From NCBI GenBank assembly GCA_019637175.1, contig JAHBWD010000038.1, positions 1 to 64,000 of the forward strand: 64,000 nt of DNA, read 5' to 3'. Position 1 is the stretch's first letter, and every line of letters starts with the position of its first letter. This document shows positions 6,534-16,600 of this stretch, piece after piece. This stretch comes from Labilithrix sp. (GTDB lineage: Bacteria; Myxococcota_A; Polyangia; Polyangiales; Polyangiaceae). The notes beneath the pieces are model-generated. The model saw nothing but the letters and a program-made list of their open reading frames with translations, was not told the origin of the DNA and searched no databases. Made by a program: the position numbers and the translations under genes.

Positions 6534-9332
6534 ATGCGACGCCTCGCACCGCTCTTCGCTCTCGCCGCTCTCCTCGCGACCGGAACGCTCGACGCTCAGC
6601 CCAAGTCTTCCGGGCCGCTCGCGAGCGGGCTCGAAGCGCTCGCGGCCACCGACTACGCGAAGGCCGAGCAAGAGCTCGCGCAGGTGAAGGGCGCGGGCGA
6701 GCCCGACGCGAAGCTCGCTCTCGCGCGCGCCGCGTTCGAGCAGGGCAAGCTCGCCGACGCGGAGAGGCACGCGCAGGCCGCCGGCGCCTCCGCGTCGCAC
6801 CGCGTGAGGGCGACGTCGCTCCGCGCGGAGATCCTCGCGGAGCAAGGAAAGCTGCAAGAGGCGATCAAGCTGCTCGAGTCGGTGAAGACGGGCAAGGGCG
6901 CCGACGTGCGCCGCGCGCGTCTCTTGCTCGGCGATTATCTGATCCAGATCGGAAAGCGCAGCGACGCCGACGATCCGCTCCACAAGGTGATCGACGAGTA
7001 CAACGACAACACGATCACCGGGCAGGACGCCGAGGGCTTCGGCCACGTCGGCCGCGCGGCGTTCCTCCTTCGGAGCCCGAAGGACGCGAACACGGCGTTC
7101 AAGGAGAGCGAGCGCGCCGACAAGAAGCGCGTCGAGACGCTGCTCTGGGCCGCCGAGCTCTTCCTCGACAAGTACGATCCCGGTCACGCGGAAGAAGAGC
7201 TGCGAGACGCGCTCGCGGTGGCGCCCAAGCGCGCCGACACGATCGTCTTGCTCGCGCGCGTGAAGCTCGATCAAACGCTCGACTTCGAAGAGGGCGAGAA
7301 GCTCGTGAAGCAGGCGCTCGCGATCAACCCGAGGCACACCGGCGCGCTCGCCGTGCGCGCGGGCATCGCCCTTCGCGACATGGACATCCAGGGCGCGGAG
7401 AAGGCGATCGCCGAGGGCCTCGCGGTCAACCCGAACCACCTCGAGCTCCTCAGCCTCCGCGCCGCGGCGCGCTTCCTCGACGACGATCTGCCCGGCTTCG
7501 AGGCGACGAAGAAGGAGGTCCTCTCGAAGAACCCGCAGTACGCGCGCTTCTACGCGATCGTCGGCGAGTACGCCGAGTGGGAGCACCGCTACGACGACAT
7601 CGTCGCGATGATGAAGGACGCGACGAAGCTCGATCCCGACGACGGCAAGGCGTGGGCGCAGCTCGGGCTCACCCAGATGCGGAGCGGCGACGAGGCCGCC
7701 GGCCTGGAGAGCATCAAGAAGGCGTGGAGCAAGGACAAGTTCAACGTCCGCGTCTTCAACACGCTCAACATGTACGAGCAGGACATCCCGAATCAGTACG
7801 AGCTCCTCCCGGACGGCGTCTTCAAGATCCGCTACGCGAAGGAAGAGCGCCCCGTGATGGAGCGCTACGTCCCGCGCATGCTCGGCGAAGCGTTCGCGTC
7901 GATGAAGGCGCGCTATGGCTTCGTCCCTCAGGTGCCGGTGCAGGTCGAGATGTACGCGTCGCGCCAGACCTTCAGCGTGCGCACGAGTGGCCTGCCGAAC
8001 ATCGGTATCCAGGGCGTGTGCTTCGGCCGGGTCATCGCGGCGATCAGCCCGAAGGCCGAGCCCTTCAACTACGGCAACGTGCTCTGGCACGAGCTCGGTC
8101 ACGTCTTCGCGATCCAGCTCTCGAAGAACCACGTGCCCCGGTGGTTCACCGAGGGCCTGTCGGAGTACGAGACGATCGCGCGGCGCCCGGAGTGGGCGCG
8201 CGAGCTCGACCCCGAGCTCTATCAGTCGATCACCAGCGGCAAGCTGCCCGGCGCCGTGGACATGAACCGCGCCTTCACCCACGCGAGCGACGCGAGCGAC
8301 GTGACGGTCGCCTATTACGCGGCGAGCCAGATGCTCGTGTGGACGGTCGAGAAGTTCGGCATGAGCAAGGTGGTCGAGGCGCTCCGGCTCTGGGGTCAGG
8401 GCAAGAAGACGCCCGACGTCATCAAGGGCGCCTTCGGCGTCTCGCCGCAGGACTACGACGCGGGCTACCGCCAGTGGCAGCTCGCGCGCCTGTCTCGTTA
8501 CAAGAATCAGTATCTCTTCTCGCTCAAGCCGAAGGATCTGGAAGAGGCCAAGAAGGCGTCGCTGGCCGCGCCGAACGATCCGAAGCTGCACGTCGAGCTC
8601 GCGCTCTCGTACGTGCGCGCGCGCAAGGCGCCGGAGGCGAAGAAGGAGATCGACGCGGCGCTCGCCGTCGACCCGAAGAACGCCGACGCGCACTTCGTCG
8701 CCGCGCAGCTCGCGAAGCACGACAAGAACCTCGACGCCGCGAAGAAGCACCTCGACACGATGCGGGGCACCGGCAACGACGGCTACGTCGTCAATTCGAT
8801 GCTCGCCGACATCGCCGAGGAGCAGAAAGACGACACGCGGATGCGCTTCCACCTCGAGGCCGCGCATCGCTTCGATCCGAGCCAGAGCGAGCCGCTCAAG
8901 GGCCTCTTCGATCTCGCGAGCCAGGAGAAGCGGGAAGGCGACGCCCTCGCGGCGCTGGAGAAGCTCGCGCAGCTCGAACAGCACGATCGCAAGGTGTGGC
9001 GCATGCTCCTCGAGCGGCTCGTCGCGCAGAAGCGGTGGGATGACGCGCGGCGCATCGGCGAGAGCGCCGTCTTCGTCGACGTGACCGGAGGCGTGACGCA
9101 CACGCTCTACGCGCGCGCGCTCGCCGCGCAGAACGCCCACGACAAGGCGGTCTTCGAGCTCGAGTCGGCGCTGCTCTGCAACATGAAGCCGAAGGAGTCG
9201 GCGACGGCGCACGCGCTCCTCGCGCAGGAGCTCGTGGCGTTGAAGAAGAACAGTGACGCCAAAAAGCACCTCGACGAGGCGCTCAAGCTCGATCCGGAGA
9301 ACGCCGACGCGAAGGCGGTGAAGCTCCCGTAG
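6534..9332 (+). CDS. Exported TPR protein with gluzincin (peptidase MA-like) domain
   Basis: A 932-residue protein with a Sec signal peptide (LAPLFALAALLATGTLDAQ). Residues about 30-430 are tetratricopeptide-like repeats. Residues about 430-660 hold a zinc metallopeptidase domain with the HExxH motif in WHELGHVFAIQ (H519, E520, H523) and the third ligand E540 in FTEGLSEYE. TPR repeats resume to the C-terminus (for example LKLDPENADAKA at the end). This arrangement resembles the peptidase MA family, and the protein probably acts in the periplasm or at the outer membrane; the substrate is unknown. The catalytic residues are intact. It is followed by 134 bp without a gene and then a lipoprotein on the same strand. 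Confidence 0.85.
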   Translation: MRRLAPLFALAALLATGTLDAQPKSSGPLASGLEALAATDYAKAEQELAQVKGAGEPDAKLALARAAFEQGKLADAERHAQAAGASASHRVRATSLRAEILAEQGKLQEAIKLLESVKTGKGADVRRARLLLGDYLIQIGKRSDADDPLHKVIDEYNDNTITGQDAEGFGHVGRAAFLLRSPKDANTAFKESERADKKRVETLLWAAELFLDKYDPGHAEEELRDALAVAPKRADTIVLLARVKLDQTLDFEEGEKLVKQALAINPRHTGALAVRAGIALRDMDIQGAEKAIAEGLAVNPNHLELLSLRAAARFLDDDLPGFEATKKEVLSKNPQYARFYAIVGEYAEWEHRYDDIVAMMKDATKLDPDDGKAWAQLGLTQMRSGDEAAGLESIKKAWSKDKFNVRVFNTLNMYEQDIPNQYELLPDGVFKIRYAKEERPVMERYVPRMLGEAFASMKARYGFVPQVPVQVEMYASRQTFSVRTSGLPNIGIQGVCFGRVIAAISPKAEPFNYGNVLWHELGHVFAIQLSKNHVPRWFTEGLSEYETIARRPEWARELDPELYQSITSGKLPGAVDMNRAFTHASDASDVTVAYYAASQMLVWTVEKFGMSKVVEALRLWGQGKKTPDVIKGAFGVSPQDYDAGYRQWQLARLSRYKNQYLFSLKPKDLEEAKKASLAAPNDPKLHVELALSYVRARKAPEAKKEIDAALAVDPKNADAHFVAAQLAKHDKNLDAAKKHLDTMRGTGNDGYVVNSMLADIAEEQKDDTRMRFHLEAAHRFDPSQSEPLKGLFDLASQEKREGDALAALEKLAQLEQHDRKVWRMLLERLVAQKRWDDARRIGESAVFVDVTGGVTHTLYARALAAQNAHDKAVFELESALLCNMKPKESATAHALLAQELVALKKNSDAKKHLDEALKLDPENADAKAVKLP

Positions 9333-9360
9333 CTCTCGCGCGTCGCGACTGCGTCGGAGC

Positions 9361-9376
9361 GACCTCGATCGAGGTC
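9361..9376. promoter_or_regulatory. 16-bp perfect palindrome between two genes
   Basis: GACCTCGATCGAGGTC reads the same on both strands. It lies 28 bp after the stop of the TPR metallopeptidase gene and 90 bp before the start of the next lipoprotein. It could be an operator or form a hairpin. There is no T-run after it, so it is not an intrinsic terminator. In GC-rich genomes TCGATCGA cores are common, which lowers its weight. Confidence 0.35.
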
Positions 9377-9466
9377 TCGGACCCGCGCTCTCTTCTCGCG
9401 CGCCGCCGCGAAGCGCCATGTTTTCGCGCGTCGCCGCGTGGCACATCGCTCGCACGCGCACGGGCC

Positions 9467-10108
9467 ATGAAGCTCGCGCTCATCGTCGCCTTGGGTTTGG
9501 TCGCTGTCGGTTGTGCCTCCGAGCCCGAGCCCGAGCCGCCGGCGGAGGTCGTCACCACGCGCGTCGCGAGCATGCTCCAGCGCAAGCTCCCGTCGGCGAT
9601 CGCCGTGCCCACGGACTCGGTGATCGGTGGATCGATCGACGCGCTGGTCGAGGAGCGCACCGCCGCGCTGGAGCTCACGCCGCGCCAACCAGTCGTGAAG
9701 CTCGGACCCAACGGCGAGCGCTGCTTCGAGCAGTCGTTCGACGACGCCGAAGGCAAGGAGATCATGCGCCGCGAGAAGTGCAGGGGCGACGCCGTGCGCA
9801 TCGGCACGCTCTCCTACTCCGCGGGCACGAGCGGGAAGATCGACCACGTCGCCGATCGCGGCAAGAAGGCCTTCGAGCTCTTCGACGAAGACGGAGACGG
9901 GAAGGTGGATCGCCTCATCGAGTCGGCCGAACATCTCGTTCCCGCCGTGAACCTCGTCGACTTCGCGCCGGACGTCACGATCCTCGACGGCGGCAAGGTC
10001 GCGACGCGCGAGCGCGTCGACCGCGATCACGACGGCCGCTTCGAGCTCGAGACGATCACGGCCACGACGTCGTTCAGGATCCGCTCCACCGTCGCGCCGG
10101 CGCCGTAG
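9467..10108 (+). CDS. Lipoprotein with two EF-hand-like calcium loops
   Basis: A 213-residue lipoprotein: MKLALIVALGLVAVGC gives a short signal with lipobox VAVGC, followed by an EPEPEP spacer. Two acidic loops, DEDGDGKVDRLIE and DRDHDGRFELE, have the D-x-D-x-D-G pattern of EF-hand or dockerin-like calcium sites; they come without the flanking helix pair of true EF-hands. The start MKLALI is supported by the signal peptide. No family could be named. It is followed 38 bp later by another exported protein on the same strand. Confidence 0.8.
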   Translation: MKLALIVALGLVAVGCASEPEPEPPAEVVTTRVASMLQRKLPSAIAVPTDSVIGGSIDALVEERTAALELTPRQPVVKLGPNGERCFEQSFDDAEGKEIMRREKCRGDAVRIGTLSYSAGTSGKIDHVADRGKKAFELFDEDGDGKVDRLIESAEHLVPAVNLVDFAPDVTILDGGKVATRERVDRDHDGRFELETITATTSFRIRSTVAPAP

Positions 10109-10146
10109 CGACCGATCCGGCGGCGCCTCGCGCGCGTAGGTCCCGC

Positions 10147-10851
10147 ATGAGGCGGAGGTGGGCCTTTGCGTGTGCGCTCCTCGTGGGGCTCGGCGGGAGC
10201 GCGGCGAAGGCCGAGTCGGCGTCGCTCCAGGGGACTCCGTTCGACGCCGCGCCGAACGCCGCCGCGCTGCCGCAGCTCGCGAGCGGTCGCGTGGTTCGTC
10301 GTTCGACGGCCGAGGGCAACCTCACGGCCGACGATCGCTTCCGTCTCCGCGCGCTCGGCCTCACGAAGACGCACTCCGCCGCCGTCGTGCTCCACCGCAT
10401 TCCGAAGGCGGCCGGCGGCGAGAAGCAGGCCGCGCGCCTCAAGGCCATCGCGCGATCGCTCGACGCCTTCGCGCCTTCGGGCGCGTGCGACGCCATCGTC
10501 GCGGAGGGCGAAGCGCGTGCAATGTGCACGGGTCACGTCGACGGACCGCTCGGCAAGGTCCCCGTGCGCATGCCCGTCGCCGCGAAGGTGAGCGAAGGCG
10601 ACGGCGGCTCTCTCCGTCTCGTGATCCAGAACCACCAGCCGATGGAGGCCAAGCCCCTCTTCGCCTGGAGCGAGGTCGTCGCGCCGGGCCGCCTCAAGGT
10701 CGCCTACGACATGTTCCCGACCGACGACGCGTGGCTCGTCTACGTCCGCATCGGCGTGGAGATGAGCGCCCACGAAGGCTCGGCGAAGACGATCTCCGAC
10801 GCGATGCTGAAGCTCGAATCCTGGCTGACGCGCGAGCTGGCGAAGAGCTGA
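10147..10851 (+). CDS. Exported protein of unknown function
   Basis: A 234-residue protein with an N-terminal signal peptide (RRWAFACALLVGLGGSAAKAES, cleavage after AKA likely). The mature part has mixed alpha/beta character, two cysteines in PSGACDAI and ARAMCTG that could form a disulfide, and a C-terminal amphipathic helix (TISDAMLKLESWLTRELAK). The strand-rich middle with a long last helix is reminiscent of SRPBCC-type domains, but this is a weak impression. The ATG at 10147 is chosen because it begins the signal peptide. It sits between a lipoprotein and adenosine deaminase on the same strand; no functional link is evident. Confidence 0.75.
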   Translation: MRRRWAFACALLVGLGGSAAKAESASLQGTPFDAAPNAAALPQLASGRVVRRSTAEGNLTADDRFRLRALGLTKTHSAAVVLHRIPKAAGGEKQAARLKAIARSLDAFAPSGACDAIVAEGEARAMCTGHVDGPLGKVPVRMPVAAKVSEGDGGSLRLVIQNHQPMEAKPLFAWSEVVAPGRLKVAYDMFPTDDAWLVYVRIGVEMSAHEGSAKTISDAMLKLESWLTRELAKS

Positions 10852-10888
10852 GGTCGTCGAGATCCCCTGAGGCGTGGTAAGCTCAATC

Positions 10889-12010
10889 ATGCCGTACGCG
10901 ATCCCGCTCGAGGTCATCGAGAAGCTCCCGAAGACCGATCTGCACGTTCACCTCGACGGATCGCTCCGGCTCTCGACGATCCTCCAGCTCGCCGAGAAGC
11001 AGCGCGTCGAGCTCCCCGCGCGCGACGAGGACGGCCTGCGGAAGGCGATGAACCTCGGCGAGAACTGCGGCTCGCTCGTCGAGTATCTCAAGGCGTTCGA
11101 CGTCACGCTCCGCGTCCTCCAGACCGCCGACGCGCTCACCCGCACGGCCTACGAGCTCGCCGAAGACGCCGCGCGCGAGAACGTCCGCTACATGGAGGTG
11201 CGCTACTCGCCGATGCTCCACACGCGGCGCGGCCTCAAGCTCACCACCGTCGTCGAGGCGGTGCTCGAGGGCCTGCGCGCCGCGCAAGACAAGTACGGCA
11301 TCGAGTCGAACGTCATCATCTGCGGGATCCGCAACGTCTCGGCGGAGAGCTCGCTCGAGATGGCCGAGCTCGCGGTCGCGTACAAGAACCGCGGCGTCGT
11401 CGGCTTCGACCTCGCCGGCGCCGAGTACGATCACCCCGCCAAGCACCATCGCGCCGCGTTCCAGCTCGTGCGCGACAACAACATCAACGTCACCATCCAC
11501 GCGGGTGAGGCCTACGGGCCCGAGTCGATCCACCAAGCGATCCACGTCTGCGGCGCGCACCGGATCGGTCACGGTTGCCGCCTCCGCGAAGACGGCGATC
11601 TCCTCCACTACATCAACGATCACCGCCTCGCGCTCGAGTGCTGCCCGTCGTCGAACGTGCAGACGGGCGCGATCCGCGAGATCGCGAGCCACCCGATCAA
11701 GCTGTACAAGAACCTCGGCCTTCGCGTGACGGTCAACACCGACAACCGCTTGGTCACGAACACCACGGTGTCGAAGGAGCTGTGGCTCTGTCACAAGACG
11801 ATGGGCTTCACGCTCGACGACTTGAAGCAGGTGATCCTGAGCGGCTTCAAGAGCGCCTTCTTGCCGTTTCACGTCAAGCAGCAGTACCTGCGCCGCGTGA
11901 GCGAAGAGTTGAAGGCGTTCCTCGCCGAAGAGGTCGGCGAAGCGTCGGCGTCGTCACCGAGCCTCGTCGCGGTGCCCCTGATGGCGCAGGGCAAGACCGG
12001 TCAGAACTGA
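10889..12010 (+). CDS. add: Adenosine deaminase
   Basis: A 373-residue enzyme of the adenosine/AMP deaminase family, which converts adenosine to inosine with one bound zinc. Metal ligands are seen in TDLHVHLDGSLR (H19, H21), in TIHAGEAYGP (H204, with catalytic E207) and in VNTDNRL (D285). The catalytic histidine lies in HRIGHGCRL, and CPSSNVQTG is the usual late motif. The residue after the metal-binding Asp is Asn (TDN) where E. coli and animal enzymes have Asp (TDD); TDN also occurs in other bacterial members, so activity is still expected. ATG 10889 gives MPYAIPLEVIEKLPK, a normal start; the upstream GTG adds only five residues. Confidence 0.92.
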   Translation: MPYAIPLEVIEKLPKTDLHVHLDGSLRLSTILQLAEKQRVELPARDEDGLRKAMNLGENCGSLVEYLKAFDVTLRVLQTADALTRTAYELAEDAARENVRYMEVRYSPMLHTRRGLKLTTVVEAVLEGLRAAQDKYGIESNVIICGIRNVSAESSLEMAELAVAYKNRGVVGFDLAGAEYDHPAKHHRAAFQLVRDNNINVTIHAGEAYGPESIHQAIHVCGAHRIGHGCRLREDGDLLHYINDHRLALECCPSSNVQTGAIREIASHPIKLYKNLGLRVTVNTDNRLVTNTTVSKELWLCHKTMGFTLDDLKQVILSGFKSAFLPFHVKQQYLRRVSEELKAFLAEEVGEASASSPSLVAVPLMAQGKTGQN

Positions 12011-12032
12011 CGACCGGTCGCTGACGGACGCC

Positions 12033-12512
12033 TCAGCCGCCGCCCGGGCCCGGACCTTCGGTGCCCGAGGCCGTCGTCGAGATCTCGCACTGGGCGGCGC
12101 ACTTGCCCTGCGCGCACTCGAGCAACGTGTTCAGCGGCACCCGTCCGTTGGGGTACGCCTCGATGCACTGCGCGTAGCATCGGTCGTCGGCGCACGCCTC
12201 GGCGCAGTCGAAGATCCCCGTGCACGCCGAGTTGCTCCCGCAGGCGCGCAGCGACGGACAGCAGCTCGTCTTGAGGCACGACGTGCACGCGTCGTCGCCC
12301 CCCTGCGCCGCGCACGTCTCGGTGCCGCTCGATCCGCTCGATCCGCTCGATCCGCCGTTGCCGTCCTTCAGCGCGCCGAAGACGCCGCCGCCGCTGCTCG
12401 ATCCGCTCGATCCGCTCGATCCGCTCGTTCCTCCGGTGCCGGTGGCCTTGCCGCTGCATCCAGCCGCGGCGAAGAGAAGAGCCGCGAGGGCCAACGTCGT
12501 CGAAGAGCGCAT
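12033..12512 (-). CDS. Cys-rich lipoprotein with Gly/Ser-Ser linker
   Basis: A 159-residue lipoprotein: MRSSTTLALAALLFAAAGC has a clear lipobox (AAGC). Two runs of Gly-Ser-Ser repeats (about residues 30-43 and 54-62) precede a compact domain with 12 cysteines (ACTSCLKTSCCPSLRAC, DCAEACADDRCYAQC, LECAQGKCAAQC), surely disulfide-bonded. The C-x-x-C-x(4)-C-C spacing recalls small Cys-rich domains seen in many myxobacterial lipoproteins of unknown role. The linkers are encoded by tandem CTCGATCCG nonamers on the plus strand. It lies 12 bp downstream of the FGE-fold gene, so the two are probably cotranscribed. Confidence 0.8.
   Translation of the reverse strand: MRSSTTLALAALLFAAAGCSGKATGTGGTSGSSGSSGSSSGGGVFGALKDGNGGSSGSSGSSGTETCAAQGGDDACTSCLKTSCCPSLRACGSNSACTGIFDCAEACADDRCYAQCIEAYPNGRVPLNTLLECAQGKCAAQCEISTTASGTEGPGPGGG
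12325..12429. repeat. Two clusters of 9-bp tandem repeats (coding)
   Basis: Nonamers of the form CCGCTCGAT repeat perfectly about three times at 12325-12354 and about four times, with small changes, at 12394-12429. They encode the Gly-Ser-Ser linkers of the overlapping lipoprotein. Each unit is three codons, so expansion or contraction would keep the reading frame. Confidence 0.8.
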
Positions 12513-12524
12513 GATGGAATCGTA

Positions 12525-13562
12525 TCAGGGATAAGGCAGGGCGAAACGACCACCGCAAGGTCCGTCGATCTCGTGTGACCGACCCTTCGCGCCGAGCCTG
12601 ACGACGTGTGGGCCGCAGGGAACGGTCACGACCGCCGGCGCGACGCCGCGCACCTTCTCGTCGACGTAGATCCGGTGGCCTCTCGCCTGCGCGGGCACGA
12701 CGATCGTGATCGGCTGCGCTGCGCTCGCGGGCTCGGCGACCGCCGTCGACGGCTTCGAGGTCGTCGGCGCATCGGCGCAGCAGCGCCAGCCGATCTGGTA
12801 GTAGCGGAAGTCTTCTTCGTGTCCGGGCGTGACCGCGCGGCATCGCCCGCGCACCCAGCTCCAGTAGCCGCCCTTGAGCGCGCTCTTGTGAGGCTTGCCC
12901 GTCTCGTTGACCGTCCACTCGTCGACGTTCCCGGTCATGTCATGGACGCCGAAGGGGCTCACGCACCGCTCGCGCGAGCCGCTCTTCTCGCCTTGCCACA
13001 GGCGCGCGACCTCGGCGTCGCGCTTGCCGGGGTGCCGGAGCGCCTTCTCGTCGACGGTGAGGTGTGGCTTGTCGATGTTGCACGCGGTGGCGTCGCGCGA
13101 CTGACCGTAGGGATACGGGAGGTGCTCGGGCCCTTCGCACGCGAGCGTCCATTCGTCTTGCGTGCAGAGGCGCTTGCCGATGGCCTTGCACGCGGCGCCC
13201 GCCTCGTACCAGTCCTTCATGACGACGGGCTCTTCGCCCGCGCGGTTCGGCCACTCGTACTTGTCGATGCAGAAGTGTTTGTGCGCCGTCCTCGTCTGGC
13301 AAGGCCCCGACTTTCGGTACTCGAGGCAGCGATACGACCAGTCGCGCGGCCGGCGGAGACAGACCTGATCGAGGAAGGGACAGAAGTCGCCCTCCACTTC
13401 GAGCATGTCTTCCGGGCACGCGCTCGACGTCGGCTTCGCTTCCAGAGGCGCCGGCGTCGTCGCGAGGACGACGTCGCAGACTTCATCCGACTGCGCGGTC
13501 GACGCCTGGAGCAGCACCACCGCGAGCACGACCATTCGAGACAACTTCGGTCGCGCGCTCAT
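12525..13562 (-). CDS. Exported formylglycine-generating-enzyme-fold protein with PEGA-like tail
   Basis: A 345-residue secreted protein (signal about MVVLAVVLLQASTAQS). Residues about 95-255 match the SUMF1/FGE-sulfatase domain: FCIDKYEWPNRAG, CKAIGKRLCTQDEWTLAC, PFGVHDMTGNVDEWT, LKGGYWSW and IGWRCC. The C-terminal 80 residues look like a PEGA-type beta domain (RIYVDEKVRGVAPAVVTVPCG). True FGE has a C-x(4)-C pair in its active site; here the corresponding stretch reads WVRGRC, so only the second cysteine is present and oxidase activity is unlikely. Such domains are often accessories of bacterial Ser/Thr kinases, and this gene is divergent (77 bp) from a giant Ser/Thr kinase. The lipoprotein gene 12 bp downstream is probably cotranscribed. 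Confidence 0.85.
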   Translation of the reverse strand: MSARPKLSRMVVLAVVLLQASTAQSDEVCDVVLATTPAPLEAKPTSSACPEDMLEVEGDFCPFLDQVCLRRPRDWSYRCLEYRKSGPCQTRTAHKHFCIDKYEWPNRAGEEPVVMKDWYEAGAACKAIGKRLCTQDEWTLACEGPEHLPYPYGQSRDATACNIDKPHLTVDEKALRHPGKRDAEVARLWQGEKSGSRERCVSPFGVHDMTGNVDEWTVNETGKPHKSALKGGYWSWVRGRCRAVTPGHEEDFRYYQIGWRCCADAPTTSKPSTAVAEPASAAQPITIVVPAQARGHRIYVDEKVRGVAPAVVTVPCGPHVVRLGAKGRSHEIDGPCGGRFALPYP

Positions 13563-13639
13563 GGAAGCTTGGCGCCACTTGTTATCACGTGGTCGCTCGC
13601 GGCCAAAACTCCTGCGGTGCTATCCTCCGGGGTCCCCGC

Positions 13640-16600
13640 ATGTCCAAGATCCACCCCAGCTTGAGCGACGTCGCGCAGTCGCGCGTGGGGACGCGCATCA
13701 AGGGGAAATGGCGCGTCGACAAGCTGCTCGGCGTCGGCGGCATGGGCGCGGTCTACGCCGCGACCCATCGCAACGGGAGCCGCGTCGCGCTCAAGATCCT
13801 CCACCCGCAGCTCTCGATGCTCGGCGACATTCGCGCGCGCTTCGCGCGCGAAGGGTACGTGGCCAACGCGGTGAACCACGCCGGCGTCGTTCGCGTCCTC
13901 GACGACGACGAAACGGAAGACGGCGCCGCGTTCCTCGTGATGGAGCTGCTCGAGGGCGAGACGGCCGACGCGCGCGCGCGCCGCCTCGGGGGGCGCCTCC
14001 CGGTCGAAGACGCGCTGGGCCTCGCCGACGGCCTCCTCGACGTGCTCGCCGCGGCCAACGCGCACGGGATCGTCCATCGCGACATCAAGCCGGAGAACGT
14101 GTTCCTCACGAAGGAGAGCCTCGTGAAGGTGCTCGACTTCGGCATCGCGCGCCTCCGCGCGGCGTCGCTCGGCGACGAAGACTTCGATCCGCAAGTCGCG
14201 CAGGCGGTTCCGCACCTGCGCACGCGCACCGGCGTCACGATCGGAACCCCTGCGTTCATGCCGCCGGAGCAAGCGCTCGGGCGCACCGAAGAGGTCGACG
14301 CGCTCAGCGATCTCTGGGCCGTCGGCGCGACGCTCTTCGCGCTGCTCTCCGGCCGGATCGTCCACGACGCGAAGACGCACATGGAGGTCGTCATCGCGGC
14401 GGCGACCGCGCAGGCCAAGTCGCTCGGCGCCGTCGCGCCCGACGTCCCCAAGTCGCTCGTGGAGATCGTCGACAAGGCGATCGCGTTCAAGAAGGAAGAT
14501 CGCTGGCCCTCCGCGCGCGAGATGCAGAAGGCGATCCGGCAGATCTTGCCGCCCGCGCGCAGCTCGATCTCGGGGATGTCGGCGGCGGGCCCTTCGCTCG
14601 CGTCTCACGGCTCCGAGGCGCCGGTGAGCATCGGCGGGCTCGGCTCGCAGCCGCCCGCGTCGGCCCTCGGCAGCGGGCGATGGGCCGAGGAGCGGAAGCT
14701 CGCGACGGTCGTCTTCGCCGACATCGTCGGCTTCAGCGCGATCTCGAACGATCTCGAGCCCGACGCGGTGCGCGAGCTCGCCAACGCCTTCTTCGAGCCG
14801 CTCTCGAAGGAGGTCGAGCGCGAAGACGGCACCGTCATGAAGTTCATCGGCGACGGGATCATGGCCGTCTTCGGCGTGCCGACGGCGCACGAAGACGACG
14901 CGGCCCGCGCGGTGCGCGCCGCGATCGCGATGACCGGTCGCGTCCGCGAGATCGCGCGCAAGCGCAACGTCGACGTCGCGCTCCGCGTCGGCGTCAACAC
15001 GGGCCTCGTCATGGTCGGCACGGTGGGCGCGGGCAGCCGCGCGAGCGCCGACGTCATGGGCGCGACGGTCAACGTCGCGAGCCGCATCGAGAACGCGGCG
15101 CAGCCGGGAGAGATCCTCGTCGGCGGCGCCACCGAGCGCCTCGTGCACGACAACTTCGAGCTCGTGAGCGTTCCTCCCATCATGGTCAAGGGCGTCGCCG
15201 ATCCGGTGGTCGCCTTCCGCGTCGAGCGCGAGCGCGACGAGGAGCCCGCGAGCTCGGTGCGCTTGCGCAGCGCTTCGGGCACGCCGTTCTTCGCCCGTCA
15301 GAACGAGCTCGAGCTGCTCTTGCGCCTCCACGAGAGCGTGCTCGCGAACGGCACGATGCGCGTCGCCGAGATCGTCGGCGAGATGGGCCTCGGCAAGGGG
15401 CACCTGCTCCGCCAGCTTCGCATCGCGCTCGGCGCGCGCGATCCGCAGCCTCACGTCTTGCACGCGACGCGCATCCTCGGCGTCGCGCCGCTCGGCTTCG
15501 TGGGCAAGATGCTGCGCGCGCGCTTCAACGTGCGCGTCGACGAGTCGCCCGAGGCCGTGCGCGCGCGCGTCGTCGACGCCGTCGCCAACGCGTGGAGCGG
15601 CGTCGAGCTCGAAGACGGGCGCGAGGCAGGGCGCCTCCTCGCGGATCTCGTCGCGCCGACGCCCGTGGCGCCGCTGCTCGAGACGGAGATCTCGACCGAC
15701 GCGACGCGCACGGTGAGCGCCTTCAGCGACTGGATCCGCAGGCTCGCGCGGCAGAGGCCCGTCGTGATGCTCGTCGAGCAGGTGCAGTGGAGCGATCAAG
15801 GCTCGCTCGATCTGCTCCAGTACTTGATCCGCGCGCTCCGTCGCGAGCGCGTCTTCCTCGTGATCTCCGCGCGCCCGGAGGCGAGCGAGCACGTTCCGCC
15901 GTGGATCACGGGCTCCGACATCCGCACGAAGATCGAGCTCCGCCCCTTCAGCGAAGAGATCATGGAGCGCTTCCTCGACGATCTGTTCCGTCAGGTCCCG
16001 AGCTTTCCGCGCGACGTGAAGCGCGAGATCATCCGGCGGGCCGAGGGCAACCCCGAGCTGTGCAAGGAGCTCGTGCGCCTGCTCGTCGATCGCGGCGCGC
16101 TCGCGATCGACGAGCATCACGTGCCCATCAAGTGGGACAAGAACCGCTCGGCGAAGCTCGATCTCCCCGACACCGTGCGCGGCGTCCTCCAAGCGCGCCT
16201 CGACGGTCTCGTCCCCGCGCACAAGGAGATCCTGAAGATGGCGTCGGTCATCGGCCGCGTCTTCTGGGTCGGCGCGCTCCGCGAGGTCTTGCCGCCGGAG
16301 AGCCAGCCCGACGAGCTGGCGACGCACCTCGACGCGCTCCGCGCGCGCGAGCTCATCAAGCCGCAGCCTTCTTCGAGCGTCTCCGGCGAGCGCGAGTTCA
16401 GCTTCTCCACGCAGGCGCTCTGCGACGCGGCCTACGAGCTCGTTCCCCGCGCGCAATCTATCGCGGCGCACCGCAAGGTCGCCGATTGGCTCAGCGCGCG
16501 CGGCGAGCTGTGGGAGGGCGGGCACGCGAACCTCGCCGCGCACCTCGAGGCCGCGGGCGAGCGCGCGCGCGCGCGGCGGCTCTACCTCAACGCCGCGCGG

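Noticed and set aside
12525..13562. Active formylglycine-generating enzyme
   Set aside because: The first of the two active-site cysteines is replaced by Trp (WVRGRC); only the fold is supported.
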